In this document: piece after piece, positions 20,721 through 30,318 of the stretch | Layout: every line of letters begins with the position of its first letter | Numbering within the stretch: position 1 is the first letter of the stretch | Source: Alphaproteobacteria bacterium | GTDB taxonomy: Bacteria > Pseudomonadota > Alphaproteobacteria > Caulobacterales > Hyphomonadaceae | DNA length: 64,000 nucleotides | Direction: 5' to 3' | Assembly: GCA_018969425.1 (NCBI GenBank) | Contig: JAGWYJ010000013.1 | Coordinates: 1 to 64,000, forward strand | Position numbers and translations under genes: made by a program | Notes under the pieces: generated by a model | Seen by the model: the letters and a program-made list of their open reading frames with translations, nothing else | Told to the model about the DNA's origin: nothing | The model's database searches: none

Positions 20721-20927
20721 TTACTTGTCGCCGTAGGGCAGGAACTTTTTCACAATGCGGGGCGTATCCACCGCGGCCACGACTTCGGTGCCTCGGTTCG
20801 AGCGGATGTACTTCGCATTATGGCTGATCAGTCGGTGACGTTTGCCCGCGACGCCGTGCTTGAGTTTGCCAGTCGCCGTGAACTTGAACCGCTTGGCGGC
20901 GGCTTTGGTCGTCTTCATCTTCGGCAT
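20721..20927 (-). CDS. rpmI: 50S ribosomal protein L35
   Basis: 'MPKMKTTKAAAKRFKFTATGKLKHGVAGKRHRLISH'; start corrected from 21005 to 20927. Confidence 0.95.
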   Translation of the reverse strand: MPKMKTTKAAAKRFKFTATGKLKHGVAGKRHRLISHNAKYIRSNRGTEVVAAVDTPRIVKKFLPYGDK

Positions 20928-21107
20928 TTTCATCTCCTGAGGGCGACAGACCGACCCGCCATTTCTGACGGCGCGACGCCGAAAAAGACCGGTGAGGCAT
21001 GCCAATTTGGCCCCAACCGGTGCGTGGAAGCAGGTGTCTATACGCCAGTGCGATCAGAAAGCAAGCTGGCCGCCGTCGATTCCCCAAAGCCGCTCGAAGT
21101 GCTCTCC

Positions 21108-21647
21108 TTACTTCGGCGAGAGAACCATCACCATTTGCCGACCTTCTAGTTTCGGCTCCTGTTCGACCTTGGCCACGTCTGAGAAATCCTGCCGAACTTT
21201 TGCCAGCAGCTCCATGCCGAGATGCTGGTGGGCCATCTCCCGCCCCCGAAACCGCATGGTGATTTTAACCTTGTCGCCCTCGTCAAAGAAGCGTCGGATC
21301 GATTTGCCTTTGACTTCGTAATCATGCTTGTCGATGTTCGGACGCATCTTGATCTCTTTGAGATCCGCCGACTTTTGCTTTTTGCGAGCTTCGGCCTTCT
21401 TCTTCTGCTCCTGAAAGCGCTGCTTTCCATAGTCCGAAATCTTGACGACCGGCGGGTCGTTGTCAGGGGCGACCATCACCAGGTCGAGGCCAGCCTCCCG
21501 TGCGGCGTCCAGTGCCGCATCCAGGGGCATTTCGCCTTGCTTCTCGCCCTTTTCGTCGATGAGAAGAACTCGGGACGCGCGGATGTCCTCGTTGATCTGA
21601 GGACCATCTTTTTTCGGCGGCGGAGCCGCTTGAGGACGACGGGCTAT
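21108..21647 (-). CDS. infC: Translation initiation factor IF-3, apparently starting at ATA
   Basis: In-frame extension upstream of ORF-track start reads (M)[45 protein letters not shown]...; ATA at 21647-21645 preceded by GGGAG with 8-nt spacing. Confidence 0.9.
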   Translation of the reverse strand: MARRPQAAPPPKKDGPQINEDIRASRVLLIDEKGEKQGEMPLDAALDAAREAGLDLVMVAPDNDPPVVKISDYGKQRFQEQKKKAEARKKQKSADLKEIKMRPNIDKHDYEVKGKSIRRFFDEGDKVKITMRFRGREMAHQHLGMELLAKVRQDFSDVAKVEQEPKLEGRQMVMVLSPK

Positions 21648-21710
21648 GGCAGTTTCTCCCAGCTGTTGACGAATTTGCGAAGCGGACTATGCCCCCGCGG
21701 GGCCAAATGT

Positions 21711-22868
21711 TCAAGAATTCCGACGCTCGGCAAGCGTTGTGTTTTCCTGAGGGTCAAGAGGGATCGTTTCGACCCGGGGGGGCTCCTCTGGCAGGACGCC
21801 GAGCGCGCGAGCGGCTTTCTTGACGTCTTCCGTGCTGAGCTCTTCCAGGGATCTTGCGAAAAGAACCATCATTGGCCCGCCTTTGGGGGCCGCCCGGCCG
21901 AGGCGGGTCGCCGGGTTCCATACGGATCGGATCTGCTCGGCCATTTCAGGCGTCCATTCCTGAGCGAAAAGACAAATACCCGGCGCGCGCGCTGCCGCTG
22001 CCAGGTGCATGGGCCCTGTGTCTCCGCCAATAGCGATTATGGCTCGTTCGCCTAATGCCGCCAGCTGGAACAGATCGGTTCGTCCTACCAGGTTTCGGGC
22101 GCGGGGCTCGGCTCGGACAATTGAAGCTCCGATCTCGCCTTCGGCCTTCGCCCCAATGACGACTGGGGTTACCCCCAGACCTGCGAGCCATCGGGCGATC
22201 TCCGCAAAGCGCTCGATTGGCCATCGCTTTTCCGGGTGATCGGCGGACGAACCTGGGATCAGCAGGGCGTAAGGACCTGAAAGGTTGAAGAACGCCGGCT
22301 GAAATCGCGGGGGATCCCTGAACGTGGTCCGAATCCAGTCTAGGCTGGGCAGGAGATCCTGTCCGATAACCCAGCCGGATGGATCGCCAGGCGGTTTGGG
22401 ACCCAGGCCTGCATGGCGCATCTGTTCCGCCAGTCGATCGAAATTATGCATCATGGCCCGATCAGGGTTTCTATGCTGATGCGATGCGCCCTGAGCTGCG
22501 CCTGACCAGCGCGGCTTCTGACCCGTCAGTCCCGCGAAGTATTGGCTGGTCCGGTCGTTGTTCTGAAAGTCGTAAACCATGTCGTATCCGGCCTGCCGGA
22601 TCCGCCTGATGAGGTCGGCGCGTCCTTTCAGATCCCGCGGACGGCCGTCGGCTTCGACGATATCAAAGTAGGGGCAGGCTTTTGCGAAGGTTTCGAAAGG
22701 TTCTGTCGTCAGGAGGGTGATCCGCGCCGATGGGTGTGTCGCTCGAACAACGCGCATCGCCCCCAGAGCCTGAATGAAATCCCCCAAAGCGCCGAGCTTA
22801 ATCACCAGCACACGCCTGAGGGTGTCACCGGGATTGGCAGGGGGCGTAAAGGTTAACTGTTCATTCAT
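21711..22868 (-). CDS. Glycosyltransferase family 9 (heptosyltransferase-like)
   Basis: 'RVLVIKLGALGDFIQALGAMRVVRATHPSARITLLTTEPF', 'IAIGGDTGPMHLAAA'. Confidence 0.9.
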   Translation of the reverse strand: MNEQLTFTPPANPGDTLRRVLVIKLGALGDFIQALGAMRVVRATHPSARITLLTTEPFETFAKACPYFDIVEADGRPRDLKGRADLIRRIRQAGYDMVYDFQNNDRTSQYFAGLTGQKPRWSGAAQGASHQHRNPDRAMMHNFDRLAEQMRHAGLGPKPPGDPSGWVIGQDLLPSLDWIRTTFRDPPRFQPAFFNLSGPYALLIPGSSADHPEKRWPIERFAEIARWLAGLGVTPVVIGAKAEGEIGASIVRAEPRARNLVGRTDLFQLAALGERAIIAIGGDTGPMHLAAAARAPGICLFAQEWTPEMAEQIRSVWNPATRLGRAAPKGGPMMVLFARSLEELSTEDVKKAARALGVLPEEPPRVETIPLDPQENTTLAERRNS

Positions 22869-24049
22869 GCTGACCGACCGATCAGGTCATCATAGACGCT
22901 GAGCGTGGCTCGCTGAAGGGCGCCGGCGGTGAATTTGTCGCAAATTCTGGTCTGTGCAGCGCTTCCCATGCGCTGTCGCCTCTCAGGGCCGGCGTCAATA
23001 AGCGTCTGAACGGCTTCAGCGATGGCTTCGACGTCTCCCGGGGGCGTTAAAAGACCAGTGACATGATCTACGATTACTTCCTTCTGCCCTCCGAGATCAG
23101 AACCGATTACGGGCTTACCCATGGCCCCAGCTTCTGCCGCAACGCGTCCGAACGCCTCCGGTTCTACTGATGGAGCGAGAACGATATCGGCGAGGCTGAA
23201 CGCCGCCGGCATGTCCGAACAGTGACCCACAAGACTCACTCGATCAATGAGGCCCTGCTCAGCGATAAGGCTCTCCAGCTCCTGGACGTAGGCGGTTCGT
23301 CCCTGCGCGTCCCCTGCGAGGATCAATCTCCATGGATTTTCCGACGCCCGGGGAAGTCGTGCGACCGCCCGGATTGCTTGGCGTTGTCCTTTCCAGGCGG
23401 TCAATCGACCTGGCAACAGAATGACTATCTCCTTGCGTGCTTCCAGGAGGTTCCAAGTCCGCGAGAGAGCTTCACGTCGTTCTGGTCCCACCGAGACGGG
23501 GGAGAAGCGCTGCACATCCACTCCTCGGGGAATGCACACAATTCTGCCCGCAGCGGACGGATGCTCTTTCAGAATATGCCCTGCGGTGAACTCTGAGTTT
23601 GCTATGACGACATCGCCTCGCGCCATAATCGAGTTGTAGAGGCGTTTGAGGGACGATCGGGCATTGTAGGTTCCGTGATAGGTCGTCACAAAGGGGCGAT
23701 TGGTTAATCGAGCCGCCCAGAGGGCGCTCCATGCGGGTGCTCGGGAACGCGCGTGGACGATGTCGACCCCCTCCGATCGAATGATGCGTGCAAGCGCCCG
23801 GGTGTTCAGGAGCGCCGTTATGGGGTTCTTCGCGCCAATTGCGTCCATACGGATCAAACGGCCCCCGGCCGCCGCAAGCTCCTGCTCCAGTCGTCCCCCC
23901 CGGCTCGCCACCAAGGCGCTGGCTCCCGCAGCCTTCAGCGCCGTCGCAATTTCTATCGTGGTGCGTTCGGCTCCTCCGGCCGACAGCTCAGGGATGACCT
24001 GTAGGATCGTTGCGCCCGTCAAAGGCATCAGCTTCACCGTCTCCTGCAT
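22865..24049 (-). CDS. Glycosyltransferase family 4
   Basis: 'VIPELSAGGAERTTIEIA', 'PSVEPEAFGRVAAEAGAMGKPVIGSDLGGQKEVI'; 4-bp overlap with GT9 gene. Confidence 0.9.
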   Translation of the reverse strand: MQETVKLMPLTGATILQVIPELSAGGAERTTIEIATALKAAGASALVASRGGRLEQELAAAGGRLIRMDAIGAKNPITALLNTRALARIIRSEGVDIVHARSRAPAWSALWAARLTNRPFVTTYHGTYNARSSLKRLYNSIMARGDVVIANSEFTAGHILKEHPSAAGRIVCIPRGVDVQRFSPVSVGPERREALSRTWNLLEARKEIVILLPGRLTAWKGQRQAIRAVARLPRASENPWRLILAGDAQGRTAYVQELESLIAEQGLIDRVSLVGHCSDMPAAFSLADIVLAPSVEPEAFGRVAAEAGAMGKPVIGSDLGGQKEVIVDHVTGLLTPPGDVEAIAEAVQTLIDAGPERRQRMGSAAQTRICDKFTAGALQRATLSVYDDLIGRSA

Positions 24050-24302
24050 CAGTCTTCCGGCCGTTCGGTCGCCTTGATAGTTAACGCATTGGAACGGGTT
24101 TTTAGCGGCCCGAACGAGCCTTCGTCGCCGATGTTTAAACTCAATAAGGCCGAACCTGAAAATGATTCCTAGTTTTCAGAAGGATTTAAACACTTCCAAG
24201 TTAAGCATGCAGGGTAGAGAGAGGGTGTCACGGCCAGAGCGCATCTGGGATGATCGCGGCGCTGGGGTGTCAGTTCTCGGTTTGGAAGTTCGGGCGACCC
24301 AT

Positions 24303-25184
24303 ATGTCGAATCCTTATCGCAATTCGCTGATCCTGATTTCCGATCCGTATGCGCAGACCCGCAATCTTCTCTCTGACGTTTTACGCGGAGCCCGTTTCGA
24401 CAACATTATGCATGCCGCTGATGGGGAGCAGCTGGTTCATCTTACGGAGGATTACGATCCACGTATCGTGATCACTACATCCCGAATTCCGAAGCTGTCG
24501 GGTCTTGAGTACACTCGACTTGTCCGCGCGGGCTACAAAAAGGTTCCCCGCGAACTGTCGATTATTGTGATGACCAATACTCCCACGAAGGTCTTCCTCG
24601 ATATCGCGCGCGACAGCGGCGTAGATGAGATCATCGTTCGTCCCTTCACGGCTCAAGCGATCATCGATCGGGTGTTTGCAGTGCTCGACAGTCCTCGGGA
24701 ATTCATCGACGCGGCCACTTATATCGGGCCCTGTCGTCGACGTCGCACCGCCGACGACTATCAGGGTCCGTTCAGGCGGTTCATGGATCCGATTGATGAA
24801 GCAGAAGGAACGCTTCCCTGGGAATCCGAATCCGCCCGTCAGGTCGTGCGAATGGCGGTCCAGAAGATCAGCGAGGGTGTCGCTGACCTCTCTGCGGGAG
24901 ATCGCAAGAAGCTTCGGGAAGTCTTCATGATGGTGAAGGAGACTCAGGCCCATGCTGATGAGACCCGTGATGCGCTGATGGCGGCAGCCGCCCGCTCCCT
25001 CGCGCGATACATACAGGCCGTCGGCGCTGCCGGCATGCTCGATCAAGAGACAGTCAAGACCCATATCGATGCGATGCATACGCTCGGGATGCTGCCCAGC
25101 GGTCAGCACGATGCGCGAGAAAAGCTGGTCGAAGGTCTTCAAAATCTCGTCGATAAGAAGCTGGGTCGAATCCGGGCAGCATAG
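24303..25184 (+). CDS. Receiver (CheY-like) domain protein with helical C-terminus; phospho-acceptor Asp absent
   Basis: 'NSLILISDPYAQTRNLLSDVLRGARF...RIVITTSRIPKLSGLEYTRLVR...IIVMTNTPTK...EIIVRPFTAQAI' aligns to a receiver fold. Confidence 0.78.
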   Translation: MSNPYRNSLILISDPYAQTRNLLSDVLRGARFDNIMHAADGEQLVHLTEDYDPRIVITTSRIPKLSGLEYTRLVRAGYKKVPRELSIIVMTNTPTKVFLDIARDSGVDEIIVRPFTAQAIIDRVFAVLDSPREFIDAATYIGPCRRRRTADDYQGPFRRFMDPIDEAEGTLPWESESARQVVRMAVQKISEGVADLSAGDRKKLREVFMMVKETQAHADETRDALMAAAARSLARYIQAVGAAGMLDQETVKTHIDAMHTLGMLPSGQHDAREKLVEGLQNLVDKKLGRIRAA

Positions 25185-25230
25185 CTGGATTTCTGCGCAG
25201 ACAAGGTCGTCAGCGGCTGCAGTCGACCTA

Positions 25231-26082
25231 TCACTTCGCGTCTACGACGTTGTCACTTTCTTCGGACATGCAGGCCGCCAGTCCTGACCGGTAGTCAGGG
25301 TAGAGCGGTCTCCAGCCGAGGCTCGCTTTCAACCGCGCATTCGATACACGTTTGCACTCCGCATAGAACCTTCGGGCTGCCGGCGAGAGGTCGGCCTTGT
25401 CAAATGCGATCGCCGGCGGCGGAGGTCGTCTCATCAGTGCGGCGGCGTAACTGAGGACTTCATCGGCGGGGGCGGGCTCGTCATCGCACACATTGTAGAT
25501 CGATCCGGGCGACGGCCTTGAGAACGAGGCCTCCAGAGCCGAGACGATGTCGTCCCTATGTATTCGGGAAAAGACTTGCCCAGGTTTCACTATGCGGCGC
25601 GTCTGAGGATCCTTGATGCGATCAATTGCGGATCGTCCAGGTCCATAGATGCCTGGTAAACGGAATATATGCGCGCCGACGTTCCTCCATTGGGTTTCCG
25701 CGGAAACTCTGTTGACGGCCTCCCGGCTTTGAGGGGCAAGGGGCGTTTCCTCAAACGCCCATCCTCCGTCCAGGTCTCCATAAACTCCCGTTGTCGAGAG
25801 ATATCCGATCCATGAACTTTCATCGGCTCGTCGTCCGAATGATCGGAAAACGGGGCATCCGTTCCCATCCGGCGGTACGCTGATCAGCCAGGCCGCCTCT
25901 GGCGCGACGGGAATGTCCTCCCCCGGCCATATGCACGGGCGGATTCCGATCTCTCGCAGGCTCTCGGCGCTCTTATCTGTCCGCGTGGTTCCTGTGACCG
26001 AAACCCCTCGCCGGATCAATCTAACCGCCAGTGCGGTTGCGACATAGCCGCAGCCGAATGCCGCCAGCTGCTTCAGGATCAT
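25231..26082 (-). CDS. NAD-dependent epimerase/dehydratase-like (SDR, YeeZ-like) protein
   Basis: 'QLAAFGCGYVATALAVRLIRRGVSVTGTTR', 'YLSTTGVYGDLDGGWAFEETPLAP', 'FRLPGIYGPGRSAID'; first ATG at 26082. Confidence 0.85.
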   Translation of the reverse strand: MILKQLAAFGCGYVATALAVRLIRRGVSVTGTTRTDKSAESLREIGIRPCIWPGEDIPVAPEAAWLISVPPDGNGCPVFRSFGRRADESSWIGYLSTTGVYGDLDGGWAFEETPLAPQSREAVNRVSAETQWRNVGAHIFRLPGIYGPGRSAIDRIKDPQTRRIVKPGQVFSRIHRDDIVSALEASFSRPSPGSIYNVCDDEPAPADEVLSYAAALMRRPPPPAIAFDKADLSPAARRFYAECKRVSNARLKASLGWRPLYPDYRSGLAACMSEESDNVVDAK

Positions 26083-26175
26083 GTTTATCACCAATGCTTA
26101 GTGTATGAGATATGCCCGTTCGACGGGGGCTTGGCCAGCGAAGCGAGGCGTCGCGGCAGGATCTATGGAGACACG

Positions 26176-26835
26176 ATGATGTGGCGCTTGATGTTCGTTG
26201 TCGCGTGTCTTCTGTCTTCAGCGCATGCCTTTGCTCAGGCCGGAGATGAGTCCGAGCGATTGACGAGGTGCATTGCGCTGATCGATGAGAGCCCGGATGA
26301 GGCTTACGAAAACGCTATCGGGTGGCTGGGTGTCGGCGGCCGTCCGGGCGCCCGGCAGTGCGCCGCCCTCGCGTTGATAGCCCTGGGGCAGGAAGAGGAG
26401 GGCGCCGCCCGTCTTGAAGCTCTGGCGAATGATCCTGACGCCGGAGCCCTTGAGGCCAGAGCTATCTATCTTGCTCAGGCTGGCAACGCCTGGTTACTCG
26501 CAGGTGCGCCTGAGGCAAGCGTCATCGCCCTTACCAACGCCATCAAGCTCACGCCACGAGACCCTGATCTTAAGGTCGATCGAGCCCGGGCTTATATGCT
26601 TATGGATAAGTGGGGGGAGGCCGAGGCCGATCTTGATGCGGTGATCCTTTCGTCTCCCGGGCATGAGACAGCCTTGGCGCAGCGGGCCCAGGTGATGCTG
26701 AAGCTGGATCGGCTCGATGAGGCGTGGAAAGATGTAAGCGCCGCCCTTTCACGGACGCCTCGAAATGTCGACCTTCTGGTTCTGAGAGGGGCTATACGAG
26801 AGGCCCGTCGGCTCAAGGGGCTTCCGGACCTCTGA
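26176..26835 (+). CDS. Exported tetratricopeptide repeat protein
   Basis: Signal peptide 'MMWRLMFVVACLLSSAHAFAQ' and TPR-like helical repeats. Confidence 0.7.
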   Translation: MMWRLMFVVACLLSSAHAFAQAGDESERLTRCIALIDESPDEAYENAIGWLGVGGRPGARQCAALALIALGQEEEGAARLEALANDPDAGALEARAIYLAQAGNAWLLAGAPEASVIALTNAIKLTPRDPDLKVDRARAYMLMDKWGEAEADLDAVILSSPGHETALAQRAQVMLKLDRLDEAWKDVSAALSRTPRNVDLLVLRGAIREARRLKGLPDL

Positions 26836-26843
26836 TCGGTCTT

Positions 26844-27623
26844 TCACTTGTCCTTCGAAAGGCATTGGTCGAGCCCGTCTCTTCGAACGGCGTTCATCAC
26901 AGCCTGAATTCGTCCCGATCGGCGTCCCGCGTACCGACCGGTCACTTTCCAGCGGTTCGGGCTCGGCAGCACTGCGGCCATAAGAGACGACTGTTGAGAT
27001 GTAAGTTTACTCGCCGGAATTCCGAAACGCGCCTGAGCCGCCGCTTCAGCTCCGTAAACGCCGTCACCCCACTCGGCGATATTCAAATAGATCTCCATGA
27101 TCCGGCGCTTTGACCACATCGTTTCTATGAGGACGGTGAACCAGGCCTCCAGGCCTTTACGGGCAAACCCCCCTCCATTGTAAAGGAAGACATTTTTTGC
27201 AGTCTGTTGCGAGATGGTTGAAGCCCCTCTGAGGTTGCGTCCCCGTTCCGCCGCTTCGATGGCCTTCTGAATCTCCACCAGGTCGAAGCCTTGATGTGAG
27301 CAGAAGCGTGTGTCCTCCGCCGCTATAACAGCGCGCGCAAGGTTTGGAGAAATTGAACTGAGAGGTTTCCAGGTCTGTCGGATGGTTCCGCCATCGAGTG
27401 CGTTCAACGCCATATTGATCGTCGGCGGCGGCCCGATCCAGCCGATAAGAGCGACAAGGGCTATGCTCAGTACGAGAAATCCGACAATCCCGATGATCAG
27501 ACTCTTGAAGACCAGATGGACAGCTCTTCGCCAGGCGGGCTGTCGTCGCAACGGCCGGATGGGCTGGAGCGCTGTTGACGGCTCCTCCCCGGCGATCGGC
27601 TTATCTGACGTCGGGTCCGGCAT
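26844..27623 (-). CDS. mtgA: Monofunctional biosynthetic peptidoglycan transglycosylase
   Basis: 'ARAVIAAEDTRFCSHQGFDLVEI', 'RGASTISQQTAKNVFL', 'WSKRRIMEIYLNIAEWGDGVYGAEAAAQ' (GT51). Confidence 0.93.
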   Translation of the reverse strand: MPDPTSDKPIAGEEPSTALQPIRPLRRQPAWRRAVHLVFKSLIIGIVGFLVLSIALVALIGWIGPPPTINMALNALDGGTIRQTWKPLSSISPNLARAVIAAEDTRFCSHQGFDLVEIQKAIEAAERGRNLRGASTISQQTAKNVFLYNGGGFARKGLEAWFTVLIETMWSKRRIMEIYLNIAEWGDGVYGAEAAAQARFGIPASKLTSQQSSLMAAVLPSPNRWKVTGRYAGRRSGRIQAVMNAVRRDGLDQCLSKDK

Positions 27624-28722
27624 CCCACTCCTCGCGTACGTCTGGAACCGTTTCCGCCTCGCGTCGATGCCGACGTTCGCTTTCGAAGGCAAGCGGAGAG
27701 AGAACGCCCAAGGCCCAAATCGCTGACCCCCGAACGATCTCAGAGGTGTCCTCAAGACGCTCAACGCACGCCGAGACCAATCCTGGATCTCCGGAATTTC
27801 CTATGGCGATCAGAACGTTACGAACGAACCGCTCCCGTCCGATTCGTTTGATGGGAGAGCCTGCAAAAATGCTTCTGAAGTCACTGTCGGACAGGCGAGC
27901 GAGGTCGTCGAGAAGCGGAGATACAAGTTCGGGTCGTGCGTGGAAGGACAGGTCTCGCGTTACCTGAGCGAACTTGTTCCATGGACAGACGGCCAGGCAA
28001 TCGTCGCAGCCGTAGATCCTGTTTCCCATCGGCTTTCTGAATTCCCGTGGAATGGCGCCGCGATGTTCTATCGTGAGATAGGAGATGCACCGACGAGCGT
28101 CCAATTCGTAGGGGCGCGGAAACGCTTTCGTCGGGCATATGTCGAGGCAGGCGGAGCATGATCCGCAGTGATCCTGCTCCTCTTCATCGGGCGATAAATC
28201 AGCTGTCGTGAGCATCACCCCGAGAAAGAGCCACGATCCCCAGTCCCGACTTACGAGGTTCGTATGCTTTCCCTGCCAGCCGAGACCGGCTCTCTGCGCC
28301 AGGGGCTTTTCCATTAACGGGGCGGTATCGACAAAAACCTTGACGTCAGACCCTGTTGCGGCGGCAAAGCCGCGCGCCAGGGATTTGAGACGCCGCTTGA
28401 GCACATCGTGGTAATCGGCGTTGTGAGCGTAGACCGAAATGGCGCCGGACCCGCGGCGCTCCAGATTCTCCCGTGGGTCCGAGGCCGGGCCGTAGTTTAA
28501 GCCGACCACCACAGCTGATCGGGCGTCCGGCCACATCCCTGTCGGGTGTTGACGGCGTTCGAACGTGTCGCGCAGCCAGGCCATGTCTCCTTCTCGACCG
28601 AGCGAGAGAAACCGGGCCAGTCGGGCGCTGGCCGTCCACGCGTCCCGAGCGCCTGCTATACGGGCTACATCAAAGCCGAGGGCCTTCGCGCTATCTTTCA
28701 GGTGCTGTTCGGCTGATTGCAT
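27601..28722 (-). CDS. queG: Epoxyqueuosine reductase
   Basis: 'HCGSCSACLDICPTKAFPRPYELDARRCISYLTIEHRG', 'GCDDCLAVCPWNKFA'; start at MQSAEQHLKD. Confidence 0.93.
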   Translation of the reverse strand: MQSAEQHLKDSAKALGFDVARIAGARDAWTASARLARFLSLGREGDMAWLRDTFERRQHPTGMWPDARSAVVVGLNYGPASDPRENLERRGSGAISVYAHNADYHDVLKRRLKSLARGFAAATGSDVKVFVDTAPLMEKPLAQRAGLGWQGKHTNLVSRDWGSWLFLGVMLTTADLSPDEEEQDHCGSCSACLDICPTKAFPRPYELDARRCISYLTIEHRGAIPREFRKPMGNRIYGCDDCLAVCPWNKFAQVTRDLSFHARPELVSPLLDDLARLSDSDFRSIFAGSPIKRIGRERFVRNVLIAIGNSGDPGLVSACVERLEDTSEIVRGSAIWALGVLSPLAFESERRHRREAETVPDVREEWDAGPDVR

Positions 28723-28910
28723 CCCGGGCCTCCTACGAAACGCTAGCTCATTGCCTGCATTAGGAACAGGGCGTCCCATCGGCCTTGAGGATATTCTCCA
28801 TCGGATTGATCGCCCTGCGGCGCCCAAAAAGAAGGCGTCTGTCATGCAAGCCTAAAAAGGAGCGCTCCCCGCCTTCACAACCTCCACCGAGGCGTTACGA
28901 CTAGGGGGCC

Positions 28911-30317
28911 ATGTATGATGAAATGTACGGATCTCAGGGCGCTGTCCGCGCTCCCTATGAGCGGGTCGCGGACTGGATCTCTGCGGCTGGCGTCGACTTG
29001 CTCAAGCTTCGACAGAGCGAGGCCGAGGCTATTTTTCGGAGAATTGGCATCACCTTCGCCGTCTACGGAGAAGGCGGAGATCCCGAGAGGCTTATACCCT
29101 TTGATCTTATTCCGCGGGTCTTCGGCGCGTCGGAATGGAGACTTTTGTCTCGAGGGATCAAGCAGCGCAGCCGCGCGCTGAACGCCTTCCTGTATGATGT
29201 CTATCATCGGGGTGAGATTTTGCGCGCGGGCGTGATTCCGGAGGAGCTTGTTTATCGTAACGAAGCGTTCTTGCCTGAAATGGTCGGTATCGATCCGCCT
29301 GGCAGGATCTATAGCCATATTTGCGGTATCGACATCGTCCGCACCGGCGAAGACCGGTTTCAGGTTCTGGAGGACAATTGTCGGACTCCCTCCGGCGTCA
29401 GCTATATGCTCGAGAACCGCGAAATCATGATGCGAATGTTCCCGCAATTGTTCGCTGCGGGCATCATCGAGCCAGTCGACAGCTATCCGGTTCTGCTCAA
29501 GAAGACCCTGGAAGAAGCGGCGCCGATGAAGTGCGATATCGACCCCACGGTGGTTCTTCTCACGCCGGGATCCCTGAATTCGGCCTACTATGAGCATTCC
29601 TTTCTGGCTGACCTTATGGGTATCGAGCTTGTCGAGCCGCAGGACTTGTTTATCGAAGGTGGCCTGGTCTGGATGAGGACGACCCGGGGGCCGCAGAGGG
29701 TTGACGTCATCTATCGCCGGATCGACGACAGCTTCATCGATCCTCTGGCGTTCCGGCCGGACAGCCTGCTTGGCGTTGCGGGTCTTTTTGACGTCTATCG
29801 ATCCGGGGGGGTCACATTATGCTCCGCCCCCGGCGCTGGCGTCGCCGACGATAAGGCCATCTATTCCTTCGTGCCGGAGATGATCCGCTTCTATCTCGGC
29901 GAGAAGCCCCTGCTTGAGAATGTGCAGACGTGGAGATGCGCTTCTCCGGACGATCTGTCTTATGTTCTGTCGAATCTGAAGGACCTGGTTGTCAAAGAAG
30001 TCCATGGTTCGGGGGGCTATGGAATGCTGATCGGACCACATGCGTCCAAGAAGGATATCGAGGCGTTCAGGCTCAAGCTGAAGGCCAATCCCTCGGCCTT
30101 TATCGCCCAGCCCACTCTCGAGCTTTCTACGGCCCCTATTCTCGGCGATGGAGGTGTTGAGAAACGTCACGTGGATTTTCGGCCCTATTGCCTTGTCGGA
30201 CGAGATATTCGTCTCACCCCAGGAGGTCTCACGCGTGTGGCTCTGAAGAAAGGGTCGCTCGTCGTCAACTCCAGCCAGGGCGGCGGGGTCAAGGATACCT
30301 GGATACTGGCGGATTGA
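28911..30317 (+). CDS. Circularly permuted type-2 ATP-grasp protein (Anbu-operon type)
   Basis: 'FTFAVYGEGGDPERLIPFDLIPR'-type N-terminus, 'VLEDNCRTPSGVSYMLENREIM', 'VVKEVHGSGGYGMLIGP', 'HVDFRPYCLVG'. Confidence 0.92.
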   Translation: MYDEMYGSQGAVRAPYERVADWISAAGVDLLKLRQSEAEAIFRRIGITFAVYGEGGDPERLIPFDLIPRVFGASEWRLLSRGIKQRSRALNAFLYDVYHRGEILRAGVIPEELVYRNEAFLPEMVGIDPPGRIYSHICGIDIVRTGEDRFQVLEDNCRTPSGVSYMLENREIMMRMFPQLFAAGIIEPVDSYPVLLKKTLEEAAPMKCDIDPTVVLLTPGSLNSAYYEHSFLADLMGIELVEPQDLFIEGGLVWMRTTRGPQRVDVIYRRIDDSFIDPLAFRPDSLLGVAGLFDVYRSGGVTLCSAPGAGVADDKAIYSFVPEMIRFYLGEKPLLENVQTWRCASPDDLSYVLSNLKDLVVKEVHGSGGYGMLIGPHASKKDIEAFRLKLKANPSAFIAQPTLELSTAPILGDGGVEKRHVDFRPYCLVGRDIRLTPGGLTRVALKKGSLVVNSSQGGGVKDTWILAD

Positions 30318-30318
30318 G

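Noticed and set aside
21222-22055. 277-aa + strand ORF over infC and GT9
   Set aside because: Runs antisense across two well-supported genes; low-complexity Leu/Arg composition.
24381-25142. 253-aa ORF opposite the receiver gene
   Set aside because: Antisense shadow ORF lacking any recognisable family motif.
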